Shown here: piece by piece, positions 53,138 to 62,588 of the stretch | Numbering within the stretch: the first letter of the stretch is position 1 | Layout of the letters: each line of letters starts with the position of its first letter | Assembly: GCA_030263285.1 (NCBI GenBank) | Contig: SZYB01000002.1 | Span: forward strand, 310,001-374,000 | Source: Bergeyella sp. | Lineage (GTDB): Bacteria > Bacteroidota > Bacteroidia > Flavobacteriales > Weeksellaceae | Length of the DNA: 64,000 nucleotides | Reading direction: 5' to 3' | Notes under the pieces: model-generated | Told to the model about the DNA's origin: nothing | Database searches by the model: none | The model's input: the letters and a program-made list of their open reading frames with translations, nothing else | Made by a program: the position numbers and the translations under genes

Positions 53138-54850
53138 TTATGGAAGAAATTTCACGTCTTTGAGGTTTAAAAAGTAAGTGACATTTCCCTTCCAGTGGTT
53201 TTCTTCGACAGTAAAGGCCATATCAAAATTTTTATTTTTGAAGTCTTCCAAAAATTTTCCGAGCTTAAAACCCAGGCACTCGATATTTTTTCCCGTGTTT
53301 TCTTGTCGTATGTAAAATTTCAGGTGATTGTTCTCTTTGCCCATTGTTTTGACAGTTCCGGATACTTTTTGGTTTTTAAGAACCAAAATAGGTTTCATGT
53401 TTTCGGGTCCGAAAGGGGCAAGCTTCCTGTGAAAGTTAAAAAAATCACGGGTGAGATTTTCCAAGTGCATTTCAGAGTCGATATATAGGGAGGGAGTTTT
53501 TTGATGTTCATTAATTTTTTGTGAAACCACCTCTTCAAATTTTTTCTTGAAGAGTTCAAATTTTTCTTTTCTCATGGAAAGCCCCGCAGCGGCTCTGTGT
53601 CCGCCAAATTTTATGAAAAAATCAGAACACATTTCCAGAGCATCATGTACATCAAAATCAGAAACAGAACGGGCCGAAGCCACTATTTCTCCGTTATTTC
53701 CATCAGTAAAAACCAAAGTGGGTTTATAATACATTTCGGTCAGCCTAGAGGCTACTATCCCTATTACCCCCTTGTTCCAATGAGCATTATACACCACGGT
53801 AGAGTAATTATTTTCTTGTCCTGTGGCAGCGATTTGTTTGATGGCTTCTTGCGTTGAGCTGAGGTCAAGCGCTCTCCGTTCATGATTAAGACTCATAATC
53901 TCTCCCACGATCTGCTCGGCGTGTTTCAGATTGTCAGATATCATGAGTTCCACGGCAGATTTTCCGTGTGATATTCTGCCTGCAGCATTTATTTTGGGTG
54001 CAATTTCAAAGACGATATTGGAGACCTCAAAAGTGGAGAGTTTATCAGAAGACACCAAAAGCCTCAGTCCTAATTTTCTGGTCCTTCTAAGTGTCTTGAG
54101 TCCCATTTTAGCAAACACCCTGTTTTCGCCGGTCATTGTGACAATATCTGCAGCAATAGAAATGGCCAGGAGATCGGTGAGTTCATAGAGTTCGGATTCG
54201 GGTATTTTGTATAAGGTGTTCAGCCCCTGGCAGAGTTTGAATCCTACTCCGCAACCCGAAAGTTCTTTGTAGGGGTATCTACAGTCGGATCTTTTTGGGT
54301 CAAGTACGGCGTAGGCTTTTGGGAGGCTTTCTCCGGGTAAATGATGATCACAAATGATAAAGTCTACGTTTAGAGAGTTGGCATAGTCTATCTTGTCCAG
54401 TGCCTTTATCCCGCAATCTAGGCAAATAATTAGAGAGAAGCCATTCTCTTTGGCAAAATCAATTCCTTCTTTAGAGATACCATACCCCTCTACATTTCTG
54501 TCCGGAATATAAAAATCTAGGAACTTTTTGTCTACTATTTTACTCAGATAGAGGTACATAAGTGCCACAGCAGTGGTTCCGTCTACATCATAATCCCCAT
54601 ACACCAATATTTTTTCTCCATTTTCTATGGCAGTTGCAATGCGTTCTACTGCCTTTTGCATGTCGGCCATGAGAAAAGGATGATGAATATCTTCCAGTTT
54701 GGGTTTAAAAAATTCTCTTGCTTTTTGATAATTATCTATACCCCTGAGCACCAAGATTTTAGATTCAAATGTTCCGAATCCCAGAGAGGTGCTCAATCCC
54801 TCTACTATTTTCTCTTCTGGTTCCGGTTTGTAAACCCACTTAAGACTCAT
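53138..54850 (-). CDS. recJ: Single-stranded-DNA-specific exonuclease RecJ
   Basis: 570 residues from the ATG at 54848-54850 (MSLKWVYKPEPEEK); an ATG three codons upstream is possible. DHH-family motifs: VYGDYDVDGTTAV, FIICDHHLPGESLP, GCGVGFKLCQGL and, in the DHHA1 domain, FGGHRAAAGLSMR. RecJ degrades 5' single strands in recombination and mismatch repair. Confidence 0.95.
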   Translation of the reverse strand: MSLKWVYKPEPEEKIVEGLSTSLGFGTFESKILVLRGIDNYQKAREFFKPKLEDIHHPFLMADMQKAVERIATAIENGEKILVYGDYDVDGTTAVALMYLYLSKIVDKKFLDFYIPDRNVEGYGISKEGIDFAKENGFSLIICLDCGIKALDKIDYANSLNVDFIICDHHLPGESLPKAYAVLDPKRSDCRYPYKELSGCGVGFKLCQGLNTLYKIPESELYELTDLLAISIAADIVTMTGENRVFAKMGLKTLRRTRKLGLRLLVSSDKLSTFEVSNIVFEIAPKINAAGRISHGKSAVELMISDNLKHAEQIVGEIMSLNHERRALDLSSTQEAIKQIAATGQENNYSTVVYNAHWNKGVIGIVASRLTEMYYKPTLVFTDGNNGEIVASARSVSDFDVHDALEMCSDFFIKFGGHRAAAGLSMRKEKFELFKKKFEEVVSQKINEHQKTPSLYIDSEMHLENLTRDFFNFHRKLAPFGPENMKPILVLKNQKVSGTVKTMGKENNHLKFYIRQENTGKNIECLGFKLGKFLEDFKNKNFDMAFTVEENHWKGNVTYFLNLKDVKFLP

Positions 54851-54927
54851 GGCAAGCAAAAGTAACGATTTTTAACTAGATACAGATAGCACTATACCAA
54901 AGGAATTTTTATGAAAAACAAGTAATT

Positions 54928-56553
54928 TCAAGAATACATTTTTTGTCTGAGTTCTTTTATTTTAGGGTCTTCCAGGTATTCATCATAGGACATTTCTCTG
55001 TCTATGATCCCTTTTGGGGTGAGTTCTACCACCCGGTTGCAAACCGTTTGTAACAGCTCGTGGTCATGAGAACTGACAAGCACGTTTCCCTTAAAGTTCA
55101 TAAGGGAATTATTCAGAGCAGTGATGCTTTCCAGATCTAGATGATTGGTTGGTTCATCCAGCAAGAGCACATTGGCTTTTTTCAGCATCATCCTACTGAA
55201 CATACAACGCATTTTTTCCCCTCCGGACAGAACAGCAGAAGACTTCAGCGCTTCGTCCCCGGAAAAAAGCATTCTTCCCAAAAAGCCCCGTATAAATTCT
55301 TCATGACGCTCCTCGTCATTTTTCGTGTACTGTCTTAGCCAGTCTACCAGATTTAGAGTTTTATCCCGAAAAAATGCTGTGTTATCCAGTGGCATATAGC
55401 TCTGGTGAGTGGTAATGCCCCATTTGTATTCCCCTTTATCTGCGGTTTCTGCTCCGGTGATGACCTGAAAGAACTCGGTGACGGCCAGAGAATTTCCGGA
55501 TAAAACGGCTACTTTGTCTCCTTTTTTTAGATTGAGGTCTATTTTTGAAAAAAGAAATTCCCCTTCTTTAGATTTTTCCAGGTTTTTAATTTCAAGAATC
55601 TGGTCTCCCACTTCTCTCTCCATATCAAAGATAATAGCAGGATACCTCCTGGAGGAGGGCTTTATTTCTTCGATACTGAGTTTGTCTATCATTTTTTTTC
55701 TGGCAGTAGCCTGTTTGGCTTTGGCTACATTAGAGCTAAAACGAGCAATAAAATCCTGAAGTTCTTTCTTTTTTTCTTCTGCTTTTTTATTGGCTTGTGC
55801 TCTCTGTTTTGCTGCAAGCTGAGAGGCCTGATACCAGTAAGAATAATTTCCGGTGTACAAGTTAAGTTTAGAAAAGTCCAGGTCTCCTATATGGGTGCAT
55901 ACGGCATCCAGAAAGTGTCTGTCATGCGATACCACGATCACTGTATTTTCATAATCTGCTAAAAAATTTTCCAGCCATGTGATGGTATCTATATCAAGGT
56001 CATTGGTGGGCTCGTCCAAGATAAGAACATCGGGATTACCAAATAGTGCCTGAGCAAGGAGTACTCGTACCTTGTCTTTGTTCTCCAGCTCACTCATAAG
56101 CTGCCCGTGTTTGTCTTCTTTTATTCCCACGTTAGACAACATGGCTTGGGCATCTGTTTCTGCATTCCAGCCTCCCATTTCATCGTAAATCACCCCCAAC
56201 TCTCCCGCTTTTATGCCATCTTCATCAGAAAAATCAGGCTTGGCATAAAGTGAATCCATCTCTTCTTTTACCTCAAACATCTTTTTGTCTCCTCTCAGCA
56301 CCGTTTCCAATACGGTGTATTTGTCATAGGCAAAGTGATCTTGCTCTAGGACGGACATTCTCTTACCGCTTTCCAGGGAAACACTTCCGGAAGTAGGATC
56401 TTGCTTGCCACTTAAAATCTTTAGAAAAGTAGATTTTCCGGCGCCATTTGCCCCGATAATCCCGTAACAATTCCCTTTAGTAAATTTTATATTTACCTCA
56501 TCAAAAAGCACCCTCTTCCCAAATTGTAAGGACAGATTAGATATAGTCAGCAT
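54928..56553 (-). CDS. ybiT: ABC-F ATPase of the YbiT type
   Basis: 541 residues from the ATG at 56551-56553 (MLTISNLSLQFGKRVLF); the upstream in-frame ATG is not family-like. Two ATP-binding domains separated by a charged linker. Domain 1 has Walker A GANGAGKSTFLK but a decayed signature (MSELENKDKVRVLLAQ), as YbiT has. Domain 2 lacks a normal P-loop (VAVLSGNSLAVTEFF) while keeping LSGGEKMRCMFSRM and LLLDEPTNHLDLES. ABC-F proteins act on ribosomes in translation; this is not a transporter. The decayed second P-loop appears typical of this lineage. Confidence 0.92.
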   Translation of the reverse strand: MLTISNLSLQFGKRVLFDEVNIKFTKGNCYGIIGANGAGKSTFLKILSGKQDPTSGSVSLESGKRMSVLEQDHFAYDKYTVLETVLRGDKKMFEVKEEMDSLYAKPDFSDEDGIKAGELGVIYDEMGGWNAETDAQAMLSNVGIKEDKHGQLMSELENKDKVRVLLAQALFGNPDVLILDEPTNDLDIDTITWLENFLADYENTVIVVSHDRHFLDAVCTHIGDLDFSKLNLYTGNYSYWYQASQLAAKQRAQANKKAEEKKKELQDFIARFSSNVAKAKQATARKKMIDKLSIEEIKPSSRRYPAIIFDMEREVGDQILEIKNLEKSKEGEFLFSKIDLNLKKGDKVAVLSGNSLAVTEFFQVITGAETADKGEYKWGITTHQSYMPLDNTAFFRDKTLNLVDWLRQYTKNDEERHEEFIRGFLGRMLFSGDEALKSSAVLSGGEKMRCMFSRMMLKKANVLLLDEPTNHLDLESITALNNSLMNFKGNVLVSSHDHELLQTVCNRVVELTPKGIIDREMSYDEYLEDPKIKELRQKMYS

Positions 56554-56769
56554 GATTATTATGGTGTGTAGATTTTTGCGAAAGTACGGCAAAATTATGG
56601 GTTTGCAAAGGAATTAGCCCCCATCAAAGTTCTTGTGATAAACAAACTAGGATGAATATGGGCACACTATCTATTTTTTCGCTTATATCTGGATTGTATG
56701 TCGTAGAGCGTTTTCATATTTTTTTCAAAATTAACTATCTCCAAAGAGGGGAGGATTGTTTTTTTGTAT

Positions 56770-56777
56770 TACCTTTG
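56770..56777 (+). promoter_or_regulatory. -7 box 9 nt upstream of the smpB start
   Basis: TACCTTTG matches TAnnTTTG. With normal spacing transcription would start about 3-5 nt before the ATG at 56787, leaving almost no leader. Confidence 0.45.
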
Positions 56778-56786
56778 TCCTAAGGT

Positions 56787-57245
56787 ATGAGGGTTGAGAG
56801 AAGTGTGACAGTGCTAAACAGGAAGGCGAGGTACGAGTACGAGATTCTGGAGGAGTTGGAGGTTGGGATGGTGCTTACGGGTACAGAGATAAAGGCTGTA
56901 AGAACTTCAAAGGTCTCGTTGGCGGAGTCTTTTTGTCAGTTTGTAGGCGGGGAGTTGTTTGCTGTCAATATTGATATAGCAGAATACAGGCTGGGATCCC
57001 ACTTCAACCATAAGTCGAAAAGAGATAGGAAGTTGTTGCTACATAGGAGAGAGTTGAGCAGGTGGGAGAAGAAAACGAAAGATGTGGGGATAACAATAGT
57101 GCCCTTGAAATTGTACATAAATGAGAGAGGGATAGCAAAAATGGTAATTGCTCTGGCGAGGGGGAAGAGGTTGTATGACAAAAGACAGTCTATCAGGGAA
57201 AAGGAAAATAGAAGAACCTTGGACAGGGTCATAAAAAAACGTTAA
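56787..57245 (+). CDS. smpB: SsrA-binding protein SmpB
   Basis: 152 residues. SmpB carries tmRNA to stalled ribosomes. Landmarks are VLNRKARYEYEILEELEVG, VLTGTEIKAVRTSKVSLAESF, GSHFNHKSKRDRKLLLHRRE and the basic C-terminal tail (RQSIREKENRRTLDRVIKKR). tmRNA itself is not in the window. Very short leader, see the -7 box. Confidence 0.97.
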   Translation: MRVERSVTVLNRKARYEYEILEELEVGMVLTGTEIKAVRTSKVSLAESFCQFVGGELFAVNIDIAEYRLGSHFNHKSKRDRKLLLHRRELSRWEKKTKDVGITIVPLKLYINERGIAKMVIALARGKRLYDKRQSIREKENRRTLDRVIKKR

Positions 57246-57302
57246 AAAAAAGGCTGTAAGCCTTGTGTGTGAAGAATTTTTATTTTTATTTTGCAAAATC
57301 AA

Positions 57303-57318
57303 TTATTTAATTATTTAA
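57303..57318 (+). repeat. Short tandem repeat TTATTTAA x2 in the ompA leader
   Basis: Two abutting TTATTTAA units end 4 nt before the ATG of the OmpA/TSP3 gene. They resemble the TTACTTAA pair at 29651-29666. Confidence 0.5.
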
Positions 57319-57322
57319 TTCT

Positions 57323-58813
57323 ATGAAAAATCTAAAATTAGGAATTACGGCTTTGGGTCTCGCGATCTCATCAGCTGTTTTTGCCCAAACTACTACCAAT
57401 CCATGGTTGATTGGGGTAGGAGCTCAGGCGGCAAATTATCCAGCTGCTACGGGAGTGAAAGATCTTTCCAAGGAGACAGTAAAAAGGTTATACAGAGTTA
57501 GAAACTGGTCGGTAGCTCCTCCCTTGTCAAAGCTTACTGTGGCCAGAAATTTGGGAAAACTTTTTGTTGTAGACTGGCAGACCTCTGTGGGGAACATTAG
57601 TAACAAGAGGATACAGACTCCACAGAACTTCTTTTTGATGACAGGATTAGGTCTGCAGTTTAAGTTTAACGGTTTGTGGAATGAAAACCACTGGTTTGAT
57701 CCGTATGTTAGAGTGGGAGGGAACTATTTAAGAAGTTCTTATCCGGAAAACATAGGTTTTCCTCTGGTGGATAAAAATGGACATACCGTAACAGCTTTTA
57801 ACAAAGACGGAGATGTAGCCGCCAAGAAAAACTTTTTCACTGTAAATGCAGGAGCGGGCCTTAATGTTTGGTTTACAGAAAAATTTGGTTTAGGAGCCCA
57901 GTTAGACTATGTAAACACTTTTGCAAAGACTTCTGTTGTTAATGATTTTTTTCAGGGTTCAGCCTCTTTGCTTTTCAGATTGGGTAACAATGACAGGGAT
58001 AAGGACGGTGTACCGGATAAGGAAGATAGATGTCCGGATACTCCAGGTTTAGCTGAGTTTAAAGGATGTCCAGACACCGATGGTGATGGGGTTCCTGATA
58101 TTGACGATGCGTGCCCTGATGTTGCTGGACCGGTAGAAAATAAAGGTTGTCCTTGGCCGGATACAGATGGTGATGGAGTATTAGATAAGGATGATGCATG
58201 CGTTGATGTTCCTGGACCTGTCGAGAATAATGGTTGTCCTTGGCCGGATACAGACGGTGATGGTATACTAGATAAGGATGATGAGTGTCCTACAGTTCCT
58301 GGTAAGCCAGAGTACAAAGGATGTCCAGGTCCAAACGGACTTACCGTTTCTACGGGAGAGGCTTCTACTACTACCCTTAAAGATATTCTGTTCGATTTTG
58401 ATAAAGCCACCATCAACCCTAGGTCTAATGAAAAATTAGATAAAGCGGCTGAGCTTATCAAAGCAACGGTGAATGAGAACTTTATTGTAGTGGGTATGAC
58501 GGATAAAAAAGGAAATCCAGCCTATAACCTTAATCTTTCTAAGAGAAGAGCTGCAGCTGTAGTGAAAGCTCTTGAAGCAAGAGGGGTTCCGGAAGACAAA
58601 CTTAAGTCTATAGGAATAGGATCTCAAGAGGCTACAGTCCCTGCTAGTGCTTCTAATGAAGAAAGACAAGTGGACAGAAAAGTGGTAGTGAGAGCGATTT
58701 CCGGTGATGAATGGCTGACATACAAAAAGTCTGACCTTCCTCCAACTCCTGTTCATAAAAAAGCGACTCACAGAAAAGGAGCAGGCAAAAAGAGAGTAGT
58801 TAAAAAGAAATAA
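57323..58813 (+). CDS. OmpA-family outer-membrane protein with four TSP3 repeats and basic tail
   Basis: 496 residues with a signal peptide (MKNLKLGITALGLAISSAVFAQ). A barrel part (about 25-215) is followed by thrombospondin type 3 calcium-binding repeats (DRDKDGVPDKEDRCPDTPG, then PDTDGDGVPDIDDACPD and DTDGDGVLDKDDACVDVPG, DTDGDGILDKDDECPTVPG; about 226-335). The OmpA peptidoglycan-binding domain follows (ILFDFDKATINPRSNEKLD and LSKRRAAAVVKALEARG). It ends in a lysine- and arginine-rich tail of about 20 residues. It anchors the outer membrane and is probably a major surface protein. Clean terminator downstream. Confidence 0.93.
   Translation: MKNLKLGITALGLAISSAVFAQTTTNPWLIGVGAQAANYPAATGVKDLSKETVKRLYRVRNWSVAPPLSKLTVARNLGKLFVVDWQTSVGNISNKRIQTPQNFFLMTGLGLQFKFNGLWNENHWFDPYVRVGGNYLRSSYPENIGFPLVDKNGHTVTAFNKDGDVAAKKNFFTVNAGAGLNVWFTEKFGLGAQLDYVNTFAKTSVVNDFFQGSASLLFRLGNNDRDKDGVPDKEDRCPDTPGLAEFKGCPDTDGDGVPDIDDACPDVAGPVENKGCPWPDTDGDGVLDKDDACVDVPGPVENNGCPWPDTDGDGILDKDDECPTVPGKPEYKGCPGPNGLTVSTGEASTTTLKDILFDFDKATINPRSNEKLDKAAELIKATVNENFIVVGMTDKKGNPAYNLNLSKRRAAAVVKALEARGVPEDKLKSIGIGSQEATVPASASNEERQVDRKVVVRAISGDEWLTYKKSDLPPTPVHKKATHRKGAGKKRVVKKK
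57994..58330 (+). repeat. TSP3 repeat DNA within the second ompA gene
   Basis: A coding repeat region of four to five Asp-rich units. Two adjacent units share long near-identical DNA 87 nt (29 codons) apart, e.g. TTGTCCTTGGCCGGATACAG at 58147 and again at 58234. Identity at DNA level suggests recent duplication or selection on codons. Confidence 0.85.
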
Positions 58814-58834
58814 TAAGTATTTTAGTGCTCTAGT

Positions 58835-58873
58835 AATAATGTCCCCCAGTTTAACTGGGGGACATTATTTTTA
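58835..58873 (+). terminator. Intrinsic terminator after the second ompA gene
   Basis: AATAATGTCCCCCAGT pairs perfectly with ACTGGGGGACATTATT around a short loop, then TTTA. The strongest hairpin in the window; probably bidirectional in shape, but only the plus-strand gene ends here. Confidence 0.88.
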
Positions 58874-58890
58874 TTTGAAAATTTTATTTT

Positions 58891-58898
58891 TACCTTTG
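58891..58898 (+). promoter_or_regulatory. Putative -7 box for yebC
   Basis: TACCTTTG matches TAnnTTTG and lies 22 nt before the ATG at 58921, just after the ompA terminator. No -33 TTTG at normal spacing. Confidence 0.4.
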
Positions 58899-58920
58899 TT
58901 CTCCAAGAAGGCATCATTTT

Positions 58921-59670
58921 ATGGGTAGAGCTTTTGAATACAGGAAAGCGTCCAAAATGGCCAGATGGGATAAAATGGCCAAAACTTTTTCCAGAATCGG
59001 CAAGGATATCGCTATAGCCGTTAAATTTGGAGGATCAGATCCAGAAACTAATCCTGCGCTAAGAAGATGTATACAAAACGCAAAGGGGGCTAACATGCCA
59101 AAAGAAAATGTAGAAAGAGCCATAAAGAAAGCTTCTGGTAATGGGGCTCAGCAATACGACGAAATTACTTATGAAGGATATGGGCAGGGGGGGGTCTCGT
59201 TTTTTATAGAGTGTACGACAGATAATCCTACAAGAACGGTAGCCAATATAAGGGCTATTTTCAATAAATTTGGGGGAAATTTAGGCAAAAACGGGGAGTT
59301 AGATTTTATTTTTGATCGAAAAGGAATATTTACTTTAGATAAAGTCTCGATTTCTTTAGATTGGGAGGAGTTTGAGATGAACATGATAGAGGGAGGAGCG
59401 GAGGAGATTGATTTTGACGATACAGAGGTAGTGATTACTACAGCTTTTGAGGATTTTGGGTTGTTGTCCCAGAGGTTGGACAAGCTAAAAATTGAAGCCA
59501 AGAATGCAGGGTTACAAAGAATTCCCAATTCTGTAATAAAAACGTTGACACTGGATCATCTGAGACAAAACGTAAAAATGCTTGAGAAGTTTGAGGAAGA
59601 TAATGATGTACAAAATGTTTATCATAACATGGAGATCAGGGAGGAGATGCTCGCAAAAATGAGATCCTAG
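58921..59670 (+). CDS. yebC: YebC/PmpR family transcription/translation factor
   Basis: 249 residues, near the family length. The N-terminal MGRAFEYRKASKMARWDKMAK, then GGSDPETNPALRRCIQNAKGANMPKENVERAIKKASG, is diagnostic, with YEGYGQGGVSFFIECTTDN in the middle domain. YebC proteins were named as regulators and at least some members act on ribosomes stalled at prolines. No local targets are evident. Confidence 0.94.
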   Translation: MGRAFEYRKASKMARWDKMAKTFSRIGKDIAIAVKFGGSDPETNPALRRCIQNAKGANMPKENVERAIKKASGNGAQQYDEITYEGYGQGGVSFFIECTTDNPTRTVANIRAIFNKFGGNLGKNGELDFIFDRKGIFTLDKVSISLDWEEFEMNMIEGGAEEIDFDDTEVVITTAFEDFGLLSQRLDKLKIEAKNAGLQRIPNSVIKTLTLDHLRQNVKMLEKFEEDNDVQNVYHNMEIREEMLAKMRS

Positions 59671-59763
59671 TTTTTTGTTTTTTTACGGGTTTGTGAGGAT
59701 TGTTGATGTCGGGAAGACGGTTAATGTCTTGTTTTATCCGTACTTTCGTGGGAAACATGTTGT

Positions 59764-60648
59764 ATGAAATTCGGGCAAGTGGAAGATCTCTCAAAAGCTG
59801 ATTTTAGTTTCCCAGAGGATTCTTTGTATACCGCCGAGGTTCTGAAAAAAAATAAGAAAGGTTTGCAGGGGGTCTACGTGGGTTGTGCAAAATGGAATAA
59901 AACCGACCTTAAGGGCTTTTATCCGAGAGGTACTAGAGACGAGCTTTCTTATTATGCTTCCCAGTTTAATAGTATAGAACTGAATGCTACTTTTTATAGA
60001 ATACCCTCTTCTGCCCAGGTAGAAGCCTGGAAGAACAAAACCCCGGATAAGTTTAAATTTTTTCCCAAAATCTCTAATTCTATCTCTCACTATAGAAGGC
60101 TTATCAACATAACGGATCTTGTTACGGAATATATTGCTTCCATCGTTCATTTTGAAGAAAAATTGGGGAGGTGTTTTTTACAACTCCACGATAATTTCAG
60201 ACCAAAAGACATGCAGAGGCTGGAGGGTTTTATTCAGATGTGGCCGAAGGAAATTCCCCTGGGAGTAGAGCTGAGGAATGAAGAATGGTACAGCAATGAA
60301 GAGATATGGAATAATGTTTGTACCCTTTTTGAGCACTATTCTGTATGTAAAATTATAGTAGATACGGCGGGTAGAAGGGATATTTTAGATATGAGGCTAA
60401 CTTCTCCGGATGTTTTTGTCCGTTTCGTGGGAGCAAATGTGGTTGGTGATTATAAAAGGCTTGACGATTGGATAGAGAGGGTATCCGCATGGAAGGATAT
60501 GGGACTTAGAAACCTCTATTTTTTTGTCCACCAAAATGTTGAAACAAATTGTCCTTTGCTTTCTTCTTATTTTATTAAAAAAATTAACGAACAATGGAAT
60601 ACCCAATTAAGAATTCCTAAAACAGGGAATTTAAAAGATAAACTTTAA
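59764..60648 (+). CDS. DUF72 domain protein (YecE-like)
   Basis: 294 residues. DUF72 TIM-barrel patterns: GVYVGCAKWN, LSYYASQFNSIELNATFYRIP, FKFFPKISNSISHYRRL, LGRCFLQLHDNF and VGVELRNEEW-like segments (here PLGVELRNEEWYS). The family is widespread, with no settled function. Start ATG at 59764; free-standing between yebC and glyA. Confidence 0.88.
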   Translation: MKFGQVEDLSKADFSFPEDSLYTAEVLKKNKKGLQGVYVGCAKWNKTDLKGFYPRGTRDELSYYASQFNSIELNATFYRIPSSAQVEAWKNKTPDKFKFFPKISNSISHYRRLINITDLVTEYIASIVHFEEKLGRCFLQLHDNFRPKDMQRLEGFIQMWPKEIPLGVELRNEEWYSNEEIWNNVCTLFEHYSVCKIIVDTAGRRDILDMRLTSPDVFVRFVGANVVGDYKRLDDWIERVSAWKDMGLRNLYFFVHQNVETNCPLLSSYFIKKINEQWNTQLRIPKTGNLKDKL

Positions 60649-60670
60649 GAGAAAACAAGCAGAAAATGCA

Positions 60671-60678
60671 TAAATTTG
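60671..60678 (+). promoter_or_regulatory. Putative -7 box for glyA
   Basis: TAAATTTG fits TAnnTTTG and lies 40 nt before the glyA ATG. Confidence 0.4.
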
Positions 60679-60718
60679 TACGATTGCAAAGGATATAGCT
60701 GAAGAAATAAAATATAAA

Positions 60719-61999
60719 ATGAAAATGGCATTGGATATTGTTTTTGATTTGATAGAAAAGGAGAGAAAAAGACAGGCTCGGGGAATTGAGCTTATAGCTT
60801 CTGAGAATTTTGTTTCCAATGAGGTAATGAGGGCAATGGGGAGTGTTCTTACCAACAAGTATGCGGAAGGTTATCCTGGGCATCGGTATTACGGAGGTTG
60901 TGAGGTGGTGGATGAGATAGAGTCGTTGGCTATAGAGAGAGCAAAAAAGCTTTTTGGGGTGGCGTACGTAAACGTACAACCTCATTCGGGATCACAAGCA
61001 AACGCTGCGGTATATTTGGCTTGTTTGAAGCCCGGAGATACCGTATTAGGTTTGGATCTTTCTATGGGGGGACATCTCACGCATGGTGCCTCTGTAAATT
61101 TTTCCGGAATTCAGTATAGCGCTCATTTTTATGGGTTGGAAAGAAATACAGGAAGAATAGACTATGAGGGATTGAGACAAAAAGCGTTGGAGACAAAACC
61201 AAAGATGATTATCGCGGGTTTTTCCGCCTATTCCAGAGATTTAGACTACGAAAAATTTCGCAAAGTGGCGGATGAGGTGGGCGCTACGCTTTGGGCAGAT
61301 ATAGCGCATCCGGCAGGACTCATCGCAAAGGGGCTTCTCAACTCTCCGTTCAAATATTGCCATATAGTGACCACCACCACCCACAAAACCTTAAGGGGAC
61401 CGAGAGGAGGGATGTTAATGTTGGGAAAAGATTATGAAAACCCTTACGGACATAAAACGCCAAGAGGGGATACAAAAATGATGAGTCAGGTAATAGATGG
61501 TATGGTCTTTCCTGGGATACAGGGAGGACCGTTAGAACATATAATTGGTGCAAAGGCGATCGCTTTTCAGGAGGCTCTGAGTGACCATTTTGGGGCATAT
61601 GCTCAGCAGGTGATAAAAAATGCACAAGCTCTTTCTGATGCGTTAAGTAAAAGAGGCTATGAAATTGTAAGTGGAGGAACCGACAACCACCTCATGCTTA
61701 TAGACCTTAGAAATAAAGGGCTAAACGGGAAACAATCTGAAAAAGCACTGGTAAAAGCAGACATTACCTGTAATAAAAATATGGTGCCTTTTGATGACAA
61801 ATCGGCATTTGTTACCTCGGGAATACGCTTGGGCACGGCGGCAGTTACTACAAGAGGTCTTAAGGAAAAAGAGATGGAGATCATAGCAGGATATATTTCT
61901 GAGGTGTTAGAGAATGCAGAGAATGATAAGAAAATAAACGAAATAAAGAAGGAAGTTAATCAACTCATGGAGGGGAGAGCCTTGTTTGTAAATTCTTGA
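60719..61999 (+). CDS. glyA: Serine hydroxymethyltransferase GlyA
   Basis: 426 residues. GlyA converts serine and THF to glycine and methylene-THF, feeding FolD and MetF and the glycine cleavage system. Landmarks: [56 protein letters not shown], the PLP lysine in [15 protein letters not shown], and [16 protein letters not shown]. Two ATGs begin the frame two codons apart; I take the first. Confidence 0.97.
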   Translation: MKMALDIVFDLIEKERKRQARGIELIASENFVSNEVMRAMGSVLTNKYAEGYPGHRYYGGCEVVDEIESLAIERAKKLFGVAYVNVQPHSGSQANAAVYLACLKPGDTVLGLDLSMGGHLTHGASVNFSGIQYSAHFYGLERNTGRIDYEGLRQKALETKPKMIIAGFSAYSRDLDYEKFRKVADEVGATLWADIAHPAGLIAKGLLNSPFKYCHIVTTTTHKTLRGPRGGMLMLGKDYENPYGHKTPRGDTKMMSQVIDGMVFPGIQGGPLEHIIGAKAIAFQEALSDHFGAYAQQVIKNAQALSDALSKRGYEIVSGGTDNHLMLIDLRNKGLNGKQSEKALVKADITCNKNMVPFDDKSAFVTSGIRLGTAAVTTRGLKEKEMEIIAGYISEVLENAENDKKINEIKKEVNQLMEGRALFVNS

Positions 62000-62020
62000 T
62001 ACGATTCCAAACCAGAATAA

Positions 62021-62509
62021 ATGTCGTTGGGAAGATCTCGGAGGTCGTTCGCTTTTGATGATATTAAGAAGAAACTGGAAAGATTTTGTATCTATCAAGA
62101 GAGGTGTCATGTGGAGGTAGAAAACAAGATGAAGGAGTTTCTGCTGATTCCGGAAGCAAGAGACAGGCTTTATCTCCATCTTATACAGGAAGGTTATCTG
62201 AATGAAGAGAGGTTTACGCGGAATTATGTGAGGGGTAAATTTCGTCAGAAGAAATGGGGAAGAATAAAAATAATTCAGTCGCTTAAGCAAAAAAAAATTG
62301 CAGAAAACCTTATAAGAAAAGGATTGGAAGAAATAGATGAAGAAGACTACAGAGAGACTCTTTTTAATCTATATGAGTCTTGTGAAGAAAAGATAAAGGA
62401 ACCCGATAAGGGGAAAAAAATAAATAAAATCACAAGATATCTTTTGTCTAAGGGGTATGAGTACGAGGTAATATGTAAGGTGGGAGAAACTCTGAGAAAG
62501 AAGGTTTGA
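62021..62509 (+). CDS. recX: Regulatory protein RecX
   Basis: 162 residues. RecX limits RecA filament growth. It has the three-helix repeats of the family: LIQEGYLNEERFTRNYVRGKF, KWGRIKIIQSLKQKKI, and YRETLFNLYESCEEKIKE, followed by RYLLSKGYEYEVICKV. It begins 21 nt after glyA, so co-transcription is likely. Confidence 0.9.
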   Translation: MSLGRSRRSFAFDDIKKKLERFCIYQERCHVEVENKMKEFLLIPEARDRLYLHLIQEGYLNEERFTRNYVRGKFRQKKWGRIKIIQSLKQKKIAENLIRKGLEEIDEEDYRETLFNLYESCEEKIKEPDKGKKINKITRYLLSKGYEYEVICKVGETLRKKV

Positions 62510-62588
62510 AAACAAAAAATATAAAATAGGGGTTCTTTAGGGGGATATTTTAATCTCAAAAATTAAGAGAGAACGATTGGTAATCCAT

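Noticed and set aside
57952-58461. 169-codon minus-strand frame rich in Ser, Pro and Gly
   Set aside because: It is the antisense of the TSP3 repeats of the second ompA gene; its repetitiveness only mirrors the Asp-rich coding strand. The same applies to the frame at 34189-34686.
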